DNA of 64,000 nucleotides from Sedimentibacter hydroxybenzoicus DSM 7310 (GCF_013403245.1 NZ_JACBNQ010000005.1:62001-126000), one strand, 5' to 3'; positions 53,503 through 61,610 are shown, counted from the stretch's first letter. Notes: a model not told the origin generated them from the letters alone. Numbers and translations: made by a program.

Positions 53503-53575
53503 ATACTCCACCCCTCTATGACTATGGTAGCAGAGATATAATGTAAAAGGCTGTCTAAATACGCGATAAAGAATT

Positions 53576-54031
53576 CTAATTTTCTAAATCCCCTTGAAAT
53601 CCAATGCCTTGTATGAGCTTATTATCATTTTTGTTTTTATCTATGTAAATAATTTCATTCGGTTTAACCATTTTATATTGATTTCTTGCAATTTTCTCTA
53701 CAAGCTCTAAAAGTTCTTCTTCGTTGTTCATTTTTTCAACATCACTTTTGAGCTCCTGAACCTTTTTTTCTACTTTTGCTTTTTCAAATAATTTTTCACC
53801 AATTTGATTGTCTAAATCATTCAGCATCTGATATTGATTAACAGCGGTATAAGCAAAATATATGACAAAGACGGAAAACAGGAAATTAATTATATTAAAT
53901 CTCCTTCTCTTCTTAATAGGAGCTTCAAACCTTTTCTGTCTGTTTTGTTCCTTGATTGCCTTTTCCTGCTGTCTGAAGTCTTCATTGTTTATTCTTCTTT
54001 TTAATGCTATTATCTTTTGTTCGTCGTGCAT
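53576..54031 (-). CDS. divIC: Septum formation initiator DivIC (FtsB-like)
   Basis: A 151-residue bitopic protein: charged cytoplasmic region with KKRRRFNIINFLF, one membrane segment (about 48-63), then a coiled coil and EELLELVEKIARNQYKMVKPNE, the FtsB/DivIC ending that precedes the conserved aromatic-proline segment. In the cell it would form the FtsQ-FtsL-DivIC complex. Located between yabQ and spoIIE as in Bacillus, although yabR is missing here. Confidence 0.87.
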   Translation of the reverse strand: MHDEQKIIALKRRINNEDFRQQEKAIKEQNRQKRFEAPIKKRRRFNIINFLFSVFVIYFAYTAVNQYQMLNDLDNQIGEKLFEKAKVEKKVQELKSDVEKMNNEEELLELVEKIARNQYKMVKPNEIIYIDKNKNDNKLIQGIGFQGDLEN

Positions 54032-54063
54032 TTGACTGCTCCTTTCTTAGTCTTGTGCTTAGT

Positions 54064-54645
54064 TTAATGGCTTTTTCTTTTATTTATTGATTTTTTCTTT
54101 TGCTGTTTTTTTCTTTTGTTTGTTTTTTTTAATTGTTTCTTTTTATTATATAACATTTTTTTGTTTTTTGAAATCTTTTTTAACCTGAATTTATAAAATT
54201 TGTATCTTTTTCTTGCATTATTCCTTATTTTTTCATATTTTAATTTAAAAGGATACAAAATAATCTTTAATTTTCTGATAAGGGCTTTAATTGGCTCAAT
54301 TAACAAACCTATTGTTTTCTTAATAACATTTAACACCTTATCGACAATATAAATTAACAGTTTTAATATGTATCGGCTGATTCCGTAAAAATATAATAGT
54401 GCTCCAATCATAAATCCCATAAGAATGAAAAATCTCACATTTCCGTAACTTAAATCGAAAATAAGTGTGATGCCTATGTAAATGCTTGTCAGCCAGTAAA
54501 TCAAGTCACCGATTGCAGTACCAAAGGGACCCGGTTTTACATAATGTCTCAGCAACCTGTAAATGTCCCACATGCTGCCCAGTAGCATGCCGGCCATTAT
54601 TGACACTGCGAGCATGTATTCTTGAGAATATGGTAAGTAGTCCAT
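54064..54645 (-). CDS. yabQ: Spore cortex biosynthesis protein YabQ
   Basis: A 193-residue membrane protein with four N-terminal membrane segments (SQEYMLAVSIMAGMLLGSMWDIYRLLR at the start) and an extremely basic C-terminal tail rich in Lys and Arg. In Bacillus YabQ sits in the outer forespore membrane and is needed for the cortex. It starts seven bases after yabP. The long lysine-rich tail (about residues 130-193) is longer than I would expect. Confidence 0.83.
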   Translation of the reverse strand: MDYLPYSQEYMLAVSIMAGMLLGSMWDIYRLLRHYVKPGPFGTAIGDLIYWLTSIYIGITLIFDLSYGNVRFFILMGFMIGALLYFYGISRYILKLLIYIVDKVLNVIKKTIGLLIEPIKALIRKLKIILYPFKLKYEKIRNNARKRYKFYKFRLKKISKNKKMLYNKKKQLKKTNKRKKQQKKKSINKRKSH

Positions 54646-54651
54646 TACAAC

Positions 54652-54924
54652 CTACTTAAACAACTTCTTTATCAAGCTTACTTTTTCTCTTTGACCTTCA
54701 TATTCAGAGAAAACTAATGAATTAATCTCACCCTTTACTATAAGCTTCCCTTCATCCACGTTTAATTTGCTTATGTTTAACCTTTCACCCTTGATTGTAA
54801 GCTTTCCTTTATTAGTTAGTAAAACAACCGCTTCATCATTAAAATTATCTACACCTTCAACACCTGTTACATTTAATATTTCTTTATTCTCAAGCAATAA
54901 GCTTTGAACTGCTTTTTCATCCAT
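54652..54924 (-). CDS. yabP: Sporulation protein YabP
   Basis: A 90-residue protein of the YabP family: ENKEILNVTGVEGVDNFND near the start and GKLIVKGEINSLVFSEY near the end, a beta-rich fold. Needed for spore cortex or coat assembly in Bacillus. I chose the ATG at 54924 (MDEKAVQSLL) with GGGGGG upstream; the longer frame to 54966 lacks a site. First gene of yabP-yabQ-divIC-spoIIE; yabO, normally upstream, is not here. Confidence 0.87.
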   Translation of the reverse strand: MDEKAVQSLLLENKEILNVTGVEGVDNFNDEAVVLLTNKGKLTIKGERLNISKLNVDEGKLIVKGEINSLVFSEYEGQREKVSLIKKLFK

Positions 54925-55011
54925 ATATTTGCCCCCCTGATTACCATAATATAAAAATAATTTCATTACTAATTATATGTCCAATTACTCATAATATGAC
55001 TCAATACAAGG

Positions 55012-55088
55012 AAGGGGGACACACCCTAATATGAAGGGGGACACACCTTTAGCATAGGGATACTCCTTGAAGTATAAGGAATGTCCCC
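55012..55088. repeat. Palindromic intergenic repeat, GGGGACA family (copy 3)
   Basis: Reverse complement of this stretch matches 1915-1997 with only a few differences. It contains two GGGGGACACACC blocks and ends AAGGAATGTCCCC, so the outer ends are imperfect inverted copies. Located between yabP and the ComK-like gene, next to a hairpin repeat pair. Confidence 0.8.
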
Positions 55089-55096
55089 GTCAAAAT

Positions 55097-55162
55097 GAGA
55101 TCCTTCGGTCTCAAACCTCAGAATGACGCATGATGTCATCCTGAGCTGCAGCGAAGGATCTC
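55097..55162. repeat. Hairpin repeat pair, inverted
   Basis: Left unit 55097-55128 (plus) has inner stem GGT/ACC. Right unit 55134-55162 (minus) has ATCCT/AGGAT and GC/GC around TGCA. The pair ends six bases before the stop of the ComK-like gene. Confidence 0.84.
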
Positions 55163-55168
55163 TCTTTT

Positions 55169-55639
55169 TTAACTTTTCTTATGCTTTTCCTTGTATATAT
55201 CCCTTGCTAACCTGCCGTTAAGAATACTTCTTTTTAAAGATTTAATACTTTGCCTTGTCTGAATAACATGACCTGAATTCATTAAAATAGCTGCATGCCC
55301 ATTCTTCAGAAATACTTCTTTGACAGAGTTTATATTTACATACCCGTATGCCGCATCATGCCTGAATATTGGTTCTCTTGCATTAACATAAACATAGACC
55401 ATGTTCTCATTTATAACGATTGGAACTTTATTTGTAATACCAAGTTCACTGCCATAATTTATTCTGTTGTGATACAAACTTATATTATAATAATCAGCCA
55501 GATTCTTTATACATGTTTCTATTGTTGCACTTTTTATAAAAGATTCATCTTTCGTTAAAATTTCCGTGCAGTTTCCGGTATCTTTCACATATATAGGCAA
55601 CATGGCTTCGATCTCGTTGAATTTTAACATCTTTTTCAT
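55169..55639 (-). CDS. ComK-like protein
   Basis: A 156-residue protein resembling the competence transcription factor ComK: NRINYGSELGITNKVPIVIN corresponds to the GRKxG...HKPPI segment, followed by a beta stretch (MVYVYVNAREP) and HDAAYGYVNINSVKEVF, then SGHVIQTRQSIKSLKRSILN at the end. In Bacillus ComK activates DNA uptake genes. In Clostridia such proteins are rarely studied. I chose the ATG at 55639 with AAAGGA upstream; the TTG three codons earlier is weaker. It stands divergent from the sigma factor gene. The similarity is read by eye. Confidence 0.65.
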   Translation of the reverse strand: MKKMLKFNEIEAMLPIYVKDTGNCTEILTKDESFIKSATIETCIKNLADYYNISLYHNRINYGSELGITNKVPIVINENMVYVYVNAREPIFRHDAAYGYVNINSVKEVFLKNGHAAILMNSGHVIQTRQSIKSLKRSILNGRLARDIYKEKHKKS

Positions 55640-55746
55640 TTTACACAAATCCTTTTATTAAAATTTACATTGAAATTTTAATACTATTTTTTTCTCGAAA
55701 TTTAATCAGTTTCCACTCTGACTTACATGCTATCGCCATTTTTACA

Positions 55747-55775
55747 TTGTCAATTTAATCTGTTATCCTTAAACT
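55747..55775 (+). promoter_or_regulatory. Possible sigma-A promoter of the sigma factor gene
   Basis: TTGTCA (55747-55752) and TAAACT (55770-55775) with a 17-base spacer, 26 bases upstream of the ATG. Confidence 0.45.
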
Positions 55776-55801
55776 GCATCGTACGGGAAAGCAGGTGAAG
55801 C

Positions 55802-56374
55802 ATGGTTAATAATTCAGATACTGATATTAATTATATTATTCAGATGTCCCTAAAAGGGGACAAGAAATATCAAGAAATTTTATTAAACGAATTAGAGCCT
55901 CTACTGTACAAAAATATTTACAAGTATTGGGGCTTAAGCAACCCCATAATCGAAGATTTGTTACAGGAAGGATACATTGTAGTGCTTCAGGCCTTGAAAG
56001 ATTTTGATATAAATAAAGAAATTCATTTTCTTGCATTTATTAAAAGCAAGATAAAATATTTCTACCTTAATTGCTACAGAAGAGGCTTGAAGAATACAAT
56101 CAATTTAACAAATCATCTTAATATCGATGATTTGGAGATAGATGATTCAAAAGAGAACGTAGAGGAAAAAGTTCTTAAAGACGAAGAAACCTCTTTGCTT
56201 AGAAGCTGCATTGATATGCTGCCGGAAAAGGAACAGCGATTAATATATTCATTTTATTTCGATGAAATTCCAGTAGGCGAAATTGCTGAAAAATTAAATA
56301 TTTCCTACGGTGCTGCTTGCTGCAAAAAATCAAGAATTTTAAAAAGATTAAGGAGCTGTATCATCAGGAGGTGA
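55802..56374 (+). CDS. Small sigma-70 family RNA polymerase sigma factor
   Basis: A 190-residue sigma factor with region 2 (LLYKNIYKYWGL...IEDLLQEGYIVVLQALKDFD, about 30-70) and region 4 (LPEKEQRLIYSFYFDEIPVGEIAEKLNISYGAA, about 139-172). Size and layout fit ECF or TcdR/UviA-type alternative factors. The next gene is yvrJ-like, and in Bacillus yvrJ lies in the sigO region, which suggests a similar pair. No anti-sigma factor is nearby. Targets are unknown. Confidence 0.83.
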   Translation: MVNNSDTDINYIIQMSLKGDKKYQEILLNELEPLLYKNIYKYWGLSNPIIEDLLQEGYIVVLQALKDFDINKEIHFLAFIKSKIKYFYLNCYRRGLKNTINLTNHLNIDDLEIDDSKENVEEKVLKDEETSLLRSCIDMLPEKEQRLIYSFYFDEIPVGEIAEKLNISYGAACCKKSRILKRLRSCIIRR

Positions 56375-56378
56375 CGAT

Positions 56379-56523
56379 ATGGACGATATCTTAAATCTGA
56401 TTGGAAATTTTGGATTCCCGATTGCTGTTGCAGTATATTTACTGGTGAGAATTGAAGCAAAGCTCAATCAATTAACAGAATCAATTTGTGAGCTCACCAC
56501 TGCCATAAAGAGCATGAGATAAA
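56379..56523 (+). pseudogene. YvrJ family small protein, apparent frameshift
   Basis: The ATG at 56379, four bases after the sigma factor stop and behind AGGAGGTG, opens MDDILNLIGNFGFPIAVAVY, then LLVRIEAK, the hydrophobic YvrJ start. In frame zero it then reads AQSINRINL and stops at 56490-56492. The +1 frame continues KLNQLTESICELTTAIKSMR to a stop at 56521-56523, which is the ending expected for YvrJ. The change falls at four A residues (56459-56462), so one extra A would explain it. Either a mutation, a sequence error or a real shift. Confidence 0.75.
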
Positions 56524-56608
56524 TCTTTTTTCCCTCTTCCCTAAATTAATAAAACATGTTAATATAAAAACATATAATTATTATTTATGCGGCAGAGGGA
56601 GAATTTGT

Positions 56609-57514
56609 ATGAAAAATAAAGAAGTGAAATCGGTACTTATATTACTTTTAACTGCAGCCATATGGGGTTTTGCATTCGTAGCACAAAGGGTGGGTATGCA
56701 GCACGTGGGCGCATTTACGTTTAACGGTGTAAGATTTGCATTGGGAAGCATGTCATTATTGCCGGTTATTTATTTTTTCGGCAAAAAATCTACGGAAAGC
56801 ATCGAAAAAATTGAGGAAGCAGACTTTAAAACCACTGTTAAATCCGGCATCATGGCAGGAAGTGTATTGTTTATCGCAGCATCTCTTCAACAGGTAGGTC
56901 TGATTTATACTACCGCAGGAAAAGCAGGCTTTATTACCAGCTTATATATTGTATTGGTTCCTATTTTAGGAATATTTTTAAAACAAAAAACCCATATTAC
57001 CACGTGGCTTGGTGCGCTTACGGCAGTAATAGGTCTTTATTTTTTAAGCATAAACGAAAACTTTACAATTGAATTTGGAGATTTACTTGAGATTATAGGT
57101 GCTTTCTTCTGGGCTGTCCACATTCAACTGATTGATAGATTTGTCAGAAATGTGGATGCAATTAAGCTTTCATCTATTCAATTTGCAACCTGTTCGGTAT
57201 TAAGCTTAATTGTTGCTTTCATATTTGAAGATGTCAACCTAGGTGGTCTGTCAAGCGCTATAGTTCCAATATTGTACGGCGGTATTATGTCGGCAGGTGT
57301 TGCATATACACTTCAGGCAGTGGGACAAAAACACGCAAAGCCTTCTCATGCGGCAATTGCCTTAAGTATGGAATCAGTATTCGCAGCTGTCGGCGGCCTG
57401 CTTCTGCTTGAAGAAATCTTACCTGCAAGAGGCTATTTAGGTTGTGCATTGATGCTTTTGGGAATGCTGGTAGCTCAATCGGAGAATTTTAAAAAGGATA
57501 AATCGTTAGCATAA
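56609..57514 (+). CDS. EamA family (DMT superfamily) transporter
   Basis: A 301-residue membrane protein with ten hydrophobic segments and two EamA repeats (LLTAAIWGFAFVAQRVG at the start of the first; IGAFFWAVHIQLIDRF at the start of the second). Members export metabolites or amino acids; the substrate cannot be predicted. GGGAG precedes the ATG. Stands alone after the sigma factor and yvrJ. Confidence 0.88.
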   Translation: MKNKEVKSVLILLLTAAIWGFAFVAQRVGMQHVGAFTFNGVRFALGSMSLLPVIYFFGKKSTESIEKIEEADFKTTVKSGIMAGSVLFIAASLQQVGLIYTTAGKAGFITSLYIVLVPILGIFLKQKTHITTWLGALTAVIGLYFLSINENFTIEFGDLLEIIGAFFWAVHIQLIDRFVRNVDAIKLSSIQFATCSVLSLIVAFIFEDVNLGGLSSAIVPILYGGIMSAGVAYTLQAVGQKHAKPSHAAIALSMESVFAAVGGLLLLEEILPARGYLGCALMLLGMLVAQSENFKKDKSLA

Positions 57515-57570
57515 GAAGATGACCCAATTTTATGATTTGGTGTCAACCGCTTATGATGTGCGTGAAAAAT

Positions 57571-57600
57571 AGGGGAGATTCTAATACGAGGAATCTCCCT
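57571..57600. terminator. Bidirectional terminator
   Basis: GGGAGATTC (57573-57581) and GAATCTCCC (57591-57599) around a 9-base loop, with T-rich sequence on the minus-strand side. Between the EamA gene and the convergent tlp gene. Confidence 0.75.
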
Positions 57601-57616
57601 GATTATTTGTGTTAAT

Positions 57617-57850
57617 CTATTTTATATTACCATTTCTTTTATCAAGAGCTTCGTCTTTTATTTCTCTTCTCATATTTTTAATTGATTGTTCTCTTCTTTC
57701 GTTTTTTTCCTGAAGATCATTTTTTTGCTTATTACTAACGCTGTTTCTTATCATGTCTTCCGTTTCTCTGTAGTTTGCTATAGTATTGTCGATGTTTCTT
57801 TGAATTTTATCGACATTATCTCTTCTATCATCCGGTTTTGATTTATTCAT
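57617..57850 (-). CDS. tlp: Small acid-soluble spore protein Tlp
   Basis: A 77-residue, very hydrophilic protein. KPDDRRDNVDKIQRNIDNTI matches the Tlp start (PDDRSDNVEKLQ in Bacillus) and EKNERREQSIKNMRREIKDE matches its end. Tlp is a thioredoxin-like spore core protein made in the forespore under sigma-G. GAGGTG precedes the ATG. I could not identify a clear sigma-G promoter. Its presence supports endospore formation. Confidence 0.87.
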   Translation of the reverse strand: MNKSKPDDRRDNVDKIQRNIDNTIANYRETEDMIRNSVSNKQKNDLQEKNERREQSIKNMRREIKDEALDKRNGNIK

Positions 57851-57895
57851 TTTGTCACCTCACTGTTTTTTTTATTAAAGATTATATATGATCCA

Positions 57896-58813
57896 TTAAT
57901 TATTATGTGTAAGTATAAAATTATTATTAATGTAGTTTTTGATTTTTACAGGTCCTGCCAATATATCCCTGCCTATTAATAACTCTCCCGTATCCCTTGC
58001 CTTAACGCTCCATTTGACAAGCTGAATATTTCCTTCTGATATTTCCAGCCCTGTTATACATCGTGGATGAACACAGCTCCCGTCGTTAAAATACGGAACC
58101 ATATTATCTGAATCCAACATAGGTTTGTGATTATGTCCTGCTATTATTATTTTATTTTCTTTTACTGCCCATTCCATTAGCTTCTTTGCCATTTCATTCT
58201 TCTTTTCATAATTTTTTGCTGTCCTTGTTACATCATTCACTCCGAAGTTTTCTAACGGCTTCCAAAAGTACCTCACCAAAAATCTTGCAATTTTCCACAT
58301 ATCACTGTTTAAAAAATCCACTTGATGTCCATGCAGAAGCACTATTTCTGTTCCGTCATCTCTGTGCTTTAAAACTATACCTTCATGAACTTTTATATCT
58401 TTAAACAAAGCAATAATTTTACCGTCTCTTTGTCTGAAATACTGATATAAATTTTCCTCTGTAAATTTTTCTTTTTTCTTTACCATGTCATGGTTGCCGT
58501 AAATCATATAAAAACGGTCTTTATCATAAAATTCTTTCATTATCCAAAATGCATCCCGGTGCTGATCAACTATATTTTGAAAGCTTCTGTTTTCCCACAA
58601 TTCATCCCCGTCACCTATCTCAATATAAGTATAGCCTTCTTTGTAGTAATGTGACAATGCGGCAAAAAAAATATTACGGTTTCTGGAAAAAGAATCTGAC
58701 CAGCTTCCGTCTCCCCTATGACAGTCACTCATAAGAATAAATTTGGAGTTGTCATCAAAAAATACTCTTTCTGCAGAATTGTAAACTTTTGATATACGAT
58801 TTAAATAATTCAT
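57896..58813 (-). CDS. Calcineurin-like metallophosphoesterase
   Basis: A 305-residue two-metal phosphoesterase. All metal motifs are visible: LMSDCHRGDGSWSD (about 29-42), GDGDELWE, YGNHDM, LLHGHQVD and IAGHNHKP. This arrangement is found in enzymes such as LpxH-like and other broad phosphodiesterases; in a Firmicute LpxH activity is unlikely. The substrate is unknown. The ATG at 58813 is preferred (AAAGGA upstream) over one three codons earlier. Confidence 0.83.
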   Translation of the reverse strand: MNYLNRISKVYNSAERVFFDDNSKFILMSDCHRGDGSWSDSFSRNRNIFFAALSHYYKEGYTYIEIGDGDELWENRSFQNIVDQHRDAFWIMKEFYDKDRFYMIYGNHDMVKKKEKFTEENLYQYFRQRDGKIIALFKDIKVHEGIVLKHRDDGTEIVLLHGHQVDFLNSDMWKIARFLVRYFWKPLENFGVNDVTRTAKNYEKKNEMAKKLMEWAVKENKIIIAGHNHKPMLDSDNMVPYFNDGSCVHPRCITGLEISEGNIQLVKWSVKARDTGELLIGRDILAGPVKIKNYINNNFILTHNN

Positions 58814-59021
58814 AATACACATCCTTTGTCCCGAGTTATTGAAACTAAGAAATCTTATTATTCATAGTATGCTTAATGAGAATTTGCGTACTTAAAAATT
58901 CCCGACTTTTTGCAAAGTCCCCGCGTTTGTACAATAACAAGACATGCAGTAACAATCTTTATTGGGTGGAATATGATAATAATGGGCTTGGCTCAAAATC
59001 AAAATAGGAAAAGGTGTTATT

Positions 59022-59384
59022 ATGTATTATAATGAAAATAATGTAGCAGGCGCAGGCGGAAGAAAAATAAACTATGCTAACGGAACAGTAGCCGGAGATT
59101 TCTGTCGCAGAGGATGCGGAAACGAAGTTGGCGGTACAGGACGCAGAAGATGTGACTGTGAATGCGTTTATGGATGTTTATTAGAATTAATTGAAGATGC
59201 TGTTGAAGAAAATAACAATCATCATCATATTTGCTGCGGCAATTGGGTGAATCCGGGTGGCGGAAACAGACGCAGATGTGACTGTGTATATGAATGCTTA
59301 TTCGAATTATTAGAAGACGCTCTTGAAGAAGACAACAACAACAACAATAATAATTGCTGCTGCAAATGCTGCTGTAGAAGATAG
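59022..59384 (+). CDS. Cysteine-rich small protein with internal duplication
   Basis: A 120-residue protein not assignable to a known family by eye. It holds two tandem copies of a unit of about 45 residues: first GTGRRRCDCECVYGCLLELI with EDAVEENNN and HICCGNW, then GNRRRCDCVYECLFELLEDA with LEEDNNN and NCCCKCCCRR. There are 18 cysteines. Each copy has RRRCDC, an amphipathic acidic helix, an Asn/His linker and a CC cluster. No signal peptide or membrane segment. Metal binding or a disulfide-rich coat role is possible. The start is ATG after AAAAGGTG. A terminator follows. Confidence 0.72.
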   Translation: MYYNENNVAGAGGRKINYANGTVAGDFCRRGCGNEVGGTGRRRCDCECVYGCLLELIEDAVEENNNHHHICCGNWVNPGGGNRRRCDCVYECLFELLEDALEEDNNNNNNNCCCKCCCRR

Positions 59385-59394
59385 AATGTGTTGA

Positions 59395-59425
59395 CGGCGG
59401 AGGATATCCTATAATATCTCCGCCG
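59395..59425. terminator. Terminator after the Cys-rich gene
   Basis: CGGCGGAGGATAT and ATATCTCCGCCG form a stem with one bulged base, followed by TTTAA. Between the Cys-rich gene and the convergent DUF1540 gene. Confidence 0.75.
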
Positions 59426-59443
59426 TTTAATGTTGCCAACAGT

Positions 59444-59629
59444 TTATTTCATGCTAGTGTGTGGTGTGAACGTCGAACAGTCCGTCTCATGCTTGCTTTT
59501 AGCATCACGGCTTACAACTTCAATCTTTTGTGCATTGCAATGATCTCCTTGTTCCCAATAATGACATGAGTTTACAAGACACTTAATACCAGGATTATGT
59601 TGATTCATTTTTTGTACTTTGCCTTCCAT
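59444..59629 (-). CDS. DUF1540 domain protein
   Basis: A 61-residue protein with the DUF1540 cysteine pattern: IKCLVNSCHYWEQGDHCNAQ and ETDCSTF. The four cysteines probably bind a metal ion. Function is unknown; members are common in sporulating Firmicutes. AAGGAG lies seven bases before the ATG. The preceding Cys-rich gene is convergent with it. Confidence 0.82.
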   Translation of the reverse strand: MEGKVQKMNQHNPGIKCLVNSCHYWEQGDHCNAQKIEVVSRDAKSKHETDCSTFTPHTSMK

Positions 59630-59772
59630 ATTATTTCTCCTTGTTTTGTAATTTAAAAGTTTCGATAATGGCTTTGCCCGTTATAAACTTTCATTTAGTA
59701 TTATTTCACTTTTAAATCTATATATGAGTAGAAATAATGGATTTTATCCCAATTTTTGTACCATGATTTGTT

Positions 59773-60732
59773 TTATTTCAATTCCGGAACCACATTGGGA
59801 GGAACTTCTCCCTTAAGTGCCGCTACTAAATTTTCAGCAGCCAGACGTGCCATATCATTTCGTGTTTTTATGGTTGCAGAGCCAACATGCGGCAATAATA
59901 CAACATTTGACATTTTAAGAAGCGGATTGTCCTTTTCAATCGGTTCTTTTTCAAAAACATCAAGTCCCGCTCCTAAAATTTTCTTTTCATTTAACGCTTT
60001 TATAAGTGCTTTTTCATTAACTGTAGCACCTCTTGATGCATTTATAAGTATTGCGTCGCTTTTCATCAAGTTGAATTGTTCTTCATCTATCATATGGTAG
60101 GTTTCGTCTGTTAATGCAGTCATTATAAGTATAAAATCGCTTTGCTTTAATAGATCGTTTAAATCCGCATATTTTACACCTATATTTTTTTCTGTATCAT
60201 ATTTTCTGTTTCTGTTATAATAAAGCACATTCATATCGAAACCATATTTTGCCCTTTTTGCAACGGTTTCACCTATTCTTCCCATACCGATTATACCTAG
60301 TGTAGAATGGTGAACATCCTTAGAAAATATTATGCTTTCATCTTGTTTATTCCACCTGCCATCTTTTACGTATCTATCCATCTCAGGAAGCTTTCTTGCA
60401 GTGGAAAGAATCAATCCAAATATCAAATCTGCTACAGTATCATTTAAAACTCCCGGAGTATGAGTTCCAATAATATTTTTCGCCTTCATATCTTCGATAT
60501 TAAAATTATTATAACCAACAGATATATTACTTACTACTTTTAATTTTGGAGCATGCTCAAGCAAATTTTTATCAATTTTGGTGCCTGCAAGCAGCAATCC
60601 ATCCTTATCATGAATTTTATTAATTATATCGTTATATCCTGCATCTTCAATGATTTCATAATCACAATAATTTCCTATGTATTCTTCAACATAATCAGGT
60701 AACTTTTTAGTTATTAAAATCTTTGGTTTCAT
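59773..60732 (-). CDS. D-isomer specific 2-hydroxyacid dehydrogenase
   Basis: NAD(P)-dependent oxidoreductase of 319 residues, related to glyoxylate/hydroxypyruvate reductase. It shows NISVGYNNFNIEDMKAKNI, the dinucleotide loop LGIIGMGRIGETVAKRA (about 143-159), NASRGATVNEKALI with the catalytic arginine, GLDVFEKEP with the glutamate, and LLPHVGSATIKTR with the catalytic histidine. The exact substrate cannot be read. Stands alone. Confidence 0.9.
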   Translation of the reverse strand: MKPKILITKKLPDYVEEYIGNYCDYEIIEDAGYNDIINKIHDKDGLLLAGTKIDKNLLEHAPKLKVVSNISVGYNNFNIEDMKAKNIIGTHTPGVLNDTVADLIFGLILSTARKLPEMDRYVKDGRWNKQDESIIFSKDVHHSTLGIIGMGRIGETVAKRAKYGFDMNVLYYNRNRKYDTEKNIGVKYADLNDLLKQSDFILIMTALTDETYHMIDEEQFNLMKSDAILINASRGATVNEKALIKALNEKKILGAGLDVFEKEPIEKDNPLLKMSNVVLLPHVGSATIKTRNDMARLAAENLVAALKGEVPPNVVPELK

Positions 60733-60885
60733 AAATCTCCTCTTTTCTTCTTAAATGTTACATTAATTATAACATCTCAACTTCATTAACTCAACATTCA
60801 GTAATTTTATACAGGCAAAAATATGCCTTTATTAAACAATTTTTGCATAAAAATAACAGGTTGATTAAAAATATTATTTATAGCT

Positions 60886-60914
60886 TTGACATTTATTGAA
60901 ATTCATAATATTAT
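60886..60914 (+). promoter_or_regulatory. Sigma-A promoter of the hemolysin III family gene
   Basis: TTGACA (60886-60891) and TATTAT (60909-60914), spacer 17 bases, 35 bases upstream of the TTG start. Confidence 0.75.
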
Positions 60915-60948
60915 TAATGTATCACTTCTTAACTGGGAGGTTTTGTTA

Positions 60949-61593
60949 TTGAATACAGATAAAAAAGAAATTACAAGCGCATTGACCCATTTAAGCGGCG
61001 CAGTATTTGCGGTGGCAGGTATCTTATTTTTCCTGTTCACCAACAAAATATCAAATTTAATTACTGCAGTTGCATTTTTGATTTTTGGAATAAGCATGTT
61101 TTTGTTATATTCTACAAGTACTGCTTATCATTTCATTGATAAATCAAAACAGAAAGCAAAGCTCATTATGAGAAAGCTTGACCACATTATGATATTTGTC
61201 TTTGTGGCCGGCAGCTATACACCTGTTTGTCTGCTTGTTTTAAACAATTACATAGGATATAGATTACTTGCAGCCGTATGGTCAGTAACAATTATCGGAA
61301 CGTTTATTAAACTGTTTAAAATTAATACTCCTAACTGGTTCAGCTCCGTACTGTATATCGGAATGGGATGGATGGCAGTAATGGTATTCTCTCCGCTTGT
61401 TAAAAGTATGCCTTTAGGAGGCATTGTCTGGCTCATAGCCGGTGGATTGTTTTACACAGTGGGCGGTGTTATCTACGGAATTAAAAAACCAAATATAAGC
61501 AAGAAATATTTTGGATTCCACGAACTGTTCCATATATTTGTTCTGGCGGGTTCATTCTGCCACTATATAATGATGTATTTTTACGTAGGTTGA
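60949..61593 (+). CDS. Hemolysin III family (YplQ/PAQR-like) membrane protein
   Basis: A 214-residue integral membrane protein with seven hydrophobic segments. Family residues are visible: EITSALTHLSGAVFAVAG, YSTSTAYHFIDKSKQKAKLIMRKLDH with histidines, and GFHELFHIFVLAGSFCHY with the late histidine pair, likely a zinc site. The true function is unsettled in bacteria. I place the start at the TTG at 60949 because GGGAGG lies eight bases before it; the longer frame to 60886 begins in the promoter. Confidence 0.87.
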   Translation: MNTDKKEITSALTHLSGAVFAVAGILFFLFTNKISNLITAVAFLIFGISMFLLYSTSTAYHFIDKSKQKAKLIMRKLDHIMIFVFVAGSYTPVCLLVLNNYIGYRLLAAVWSVTIIGTFIKLFKINTPNWFSSVLYIGMGWMAVMVFSPLVKSMPLGGIVWLIAGGLFYTVGGVIYGIKKPNISKKYFGFHELFHIFVLAGSFCHYIMMYFYVG

Positions 61594-61610
61594 CAAGAAT
61601 ATCAAGATGG

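Noticed and set aside
58904-58919. Short palindrome GACTTT/AAAGTC upstream of the Cys-rich gene
   Set aside because: Short stem without a T-run or clear promoter relation; could be chance.
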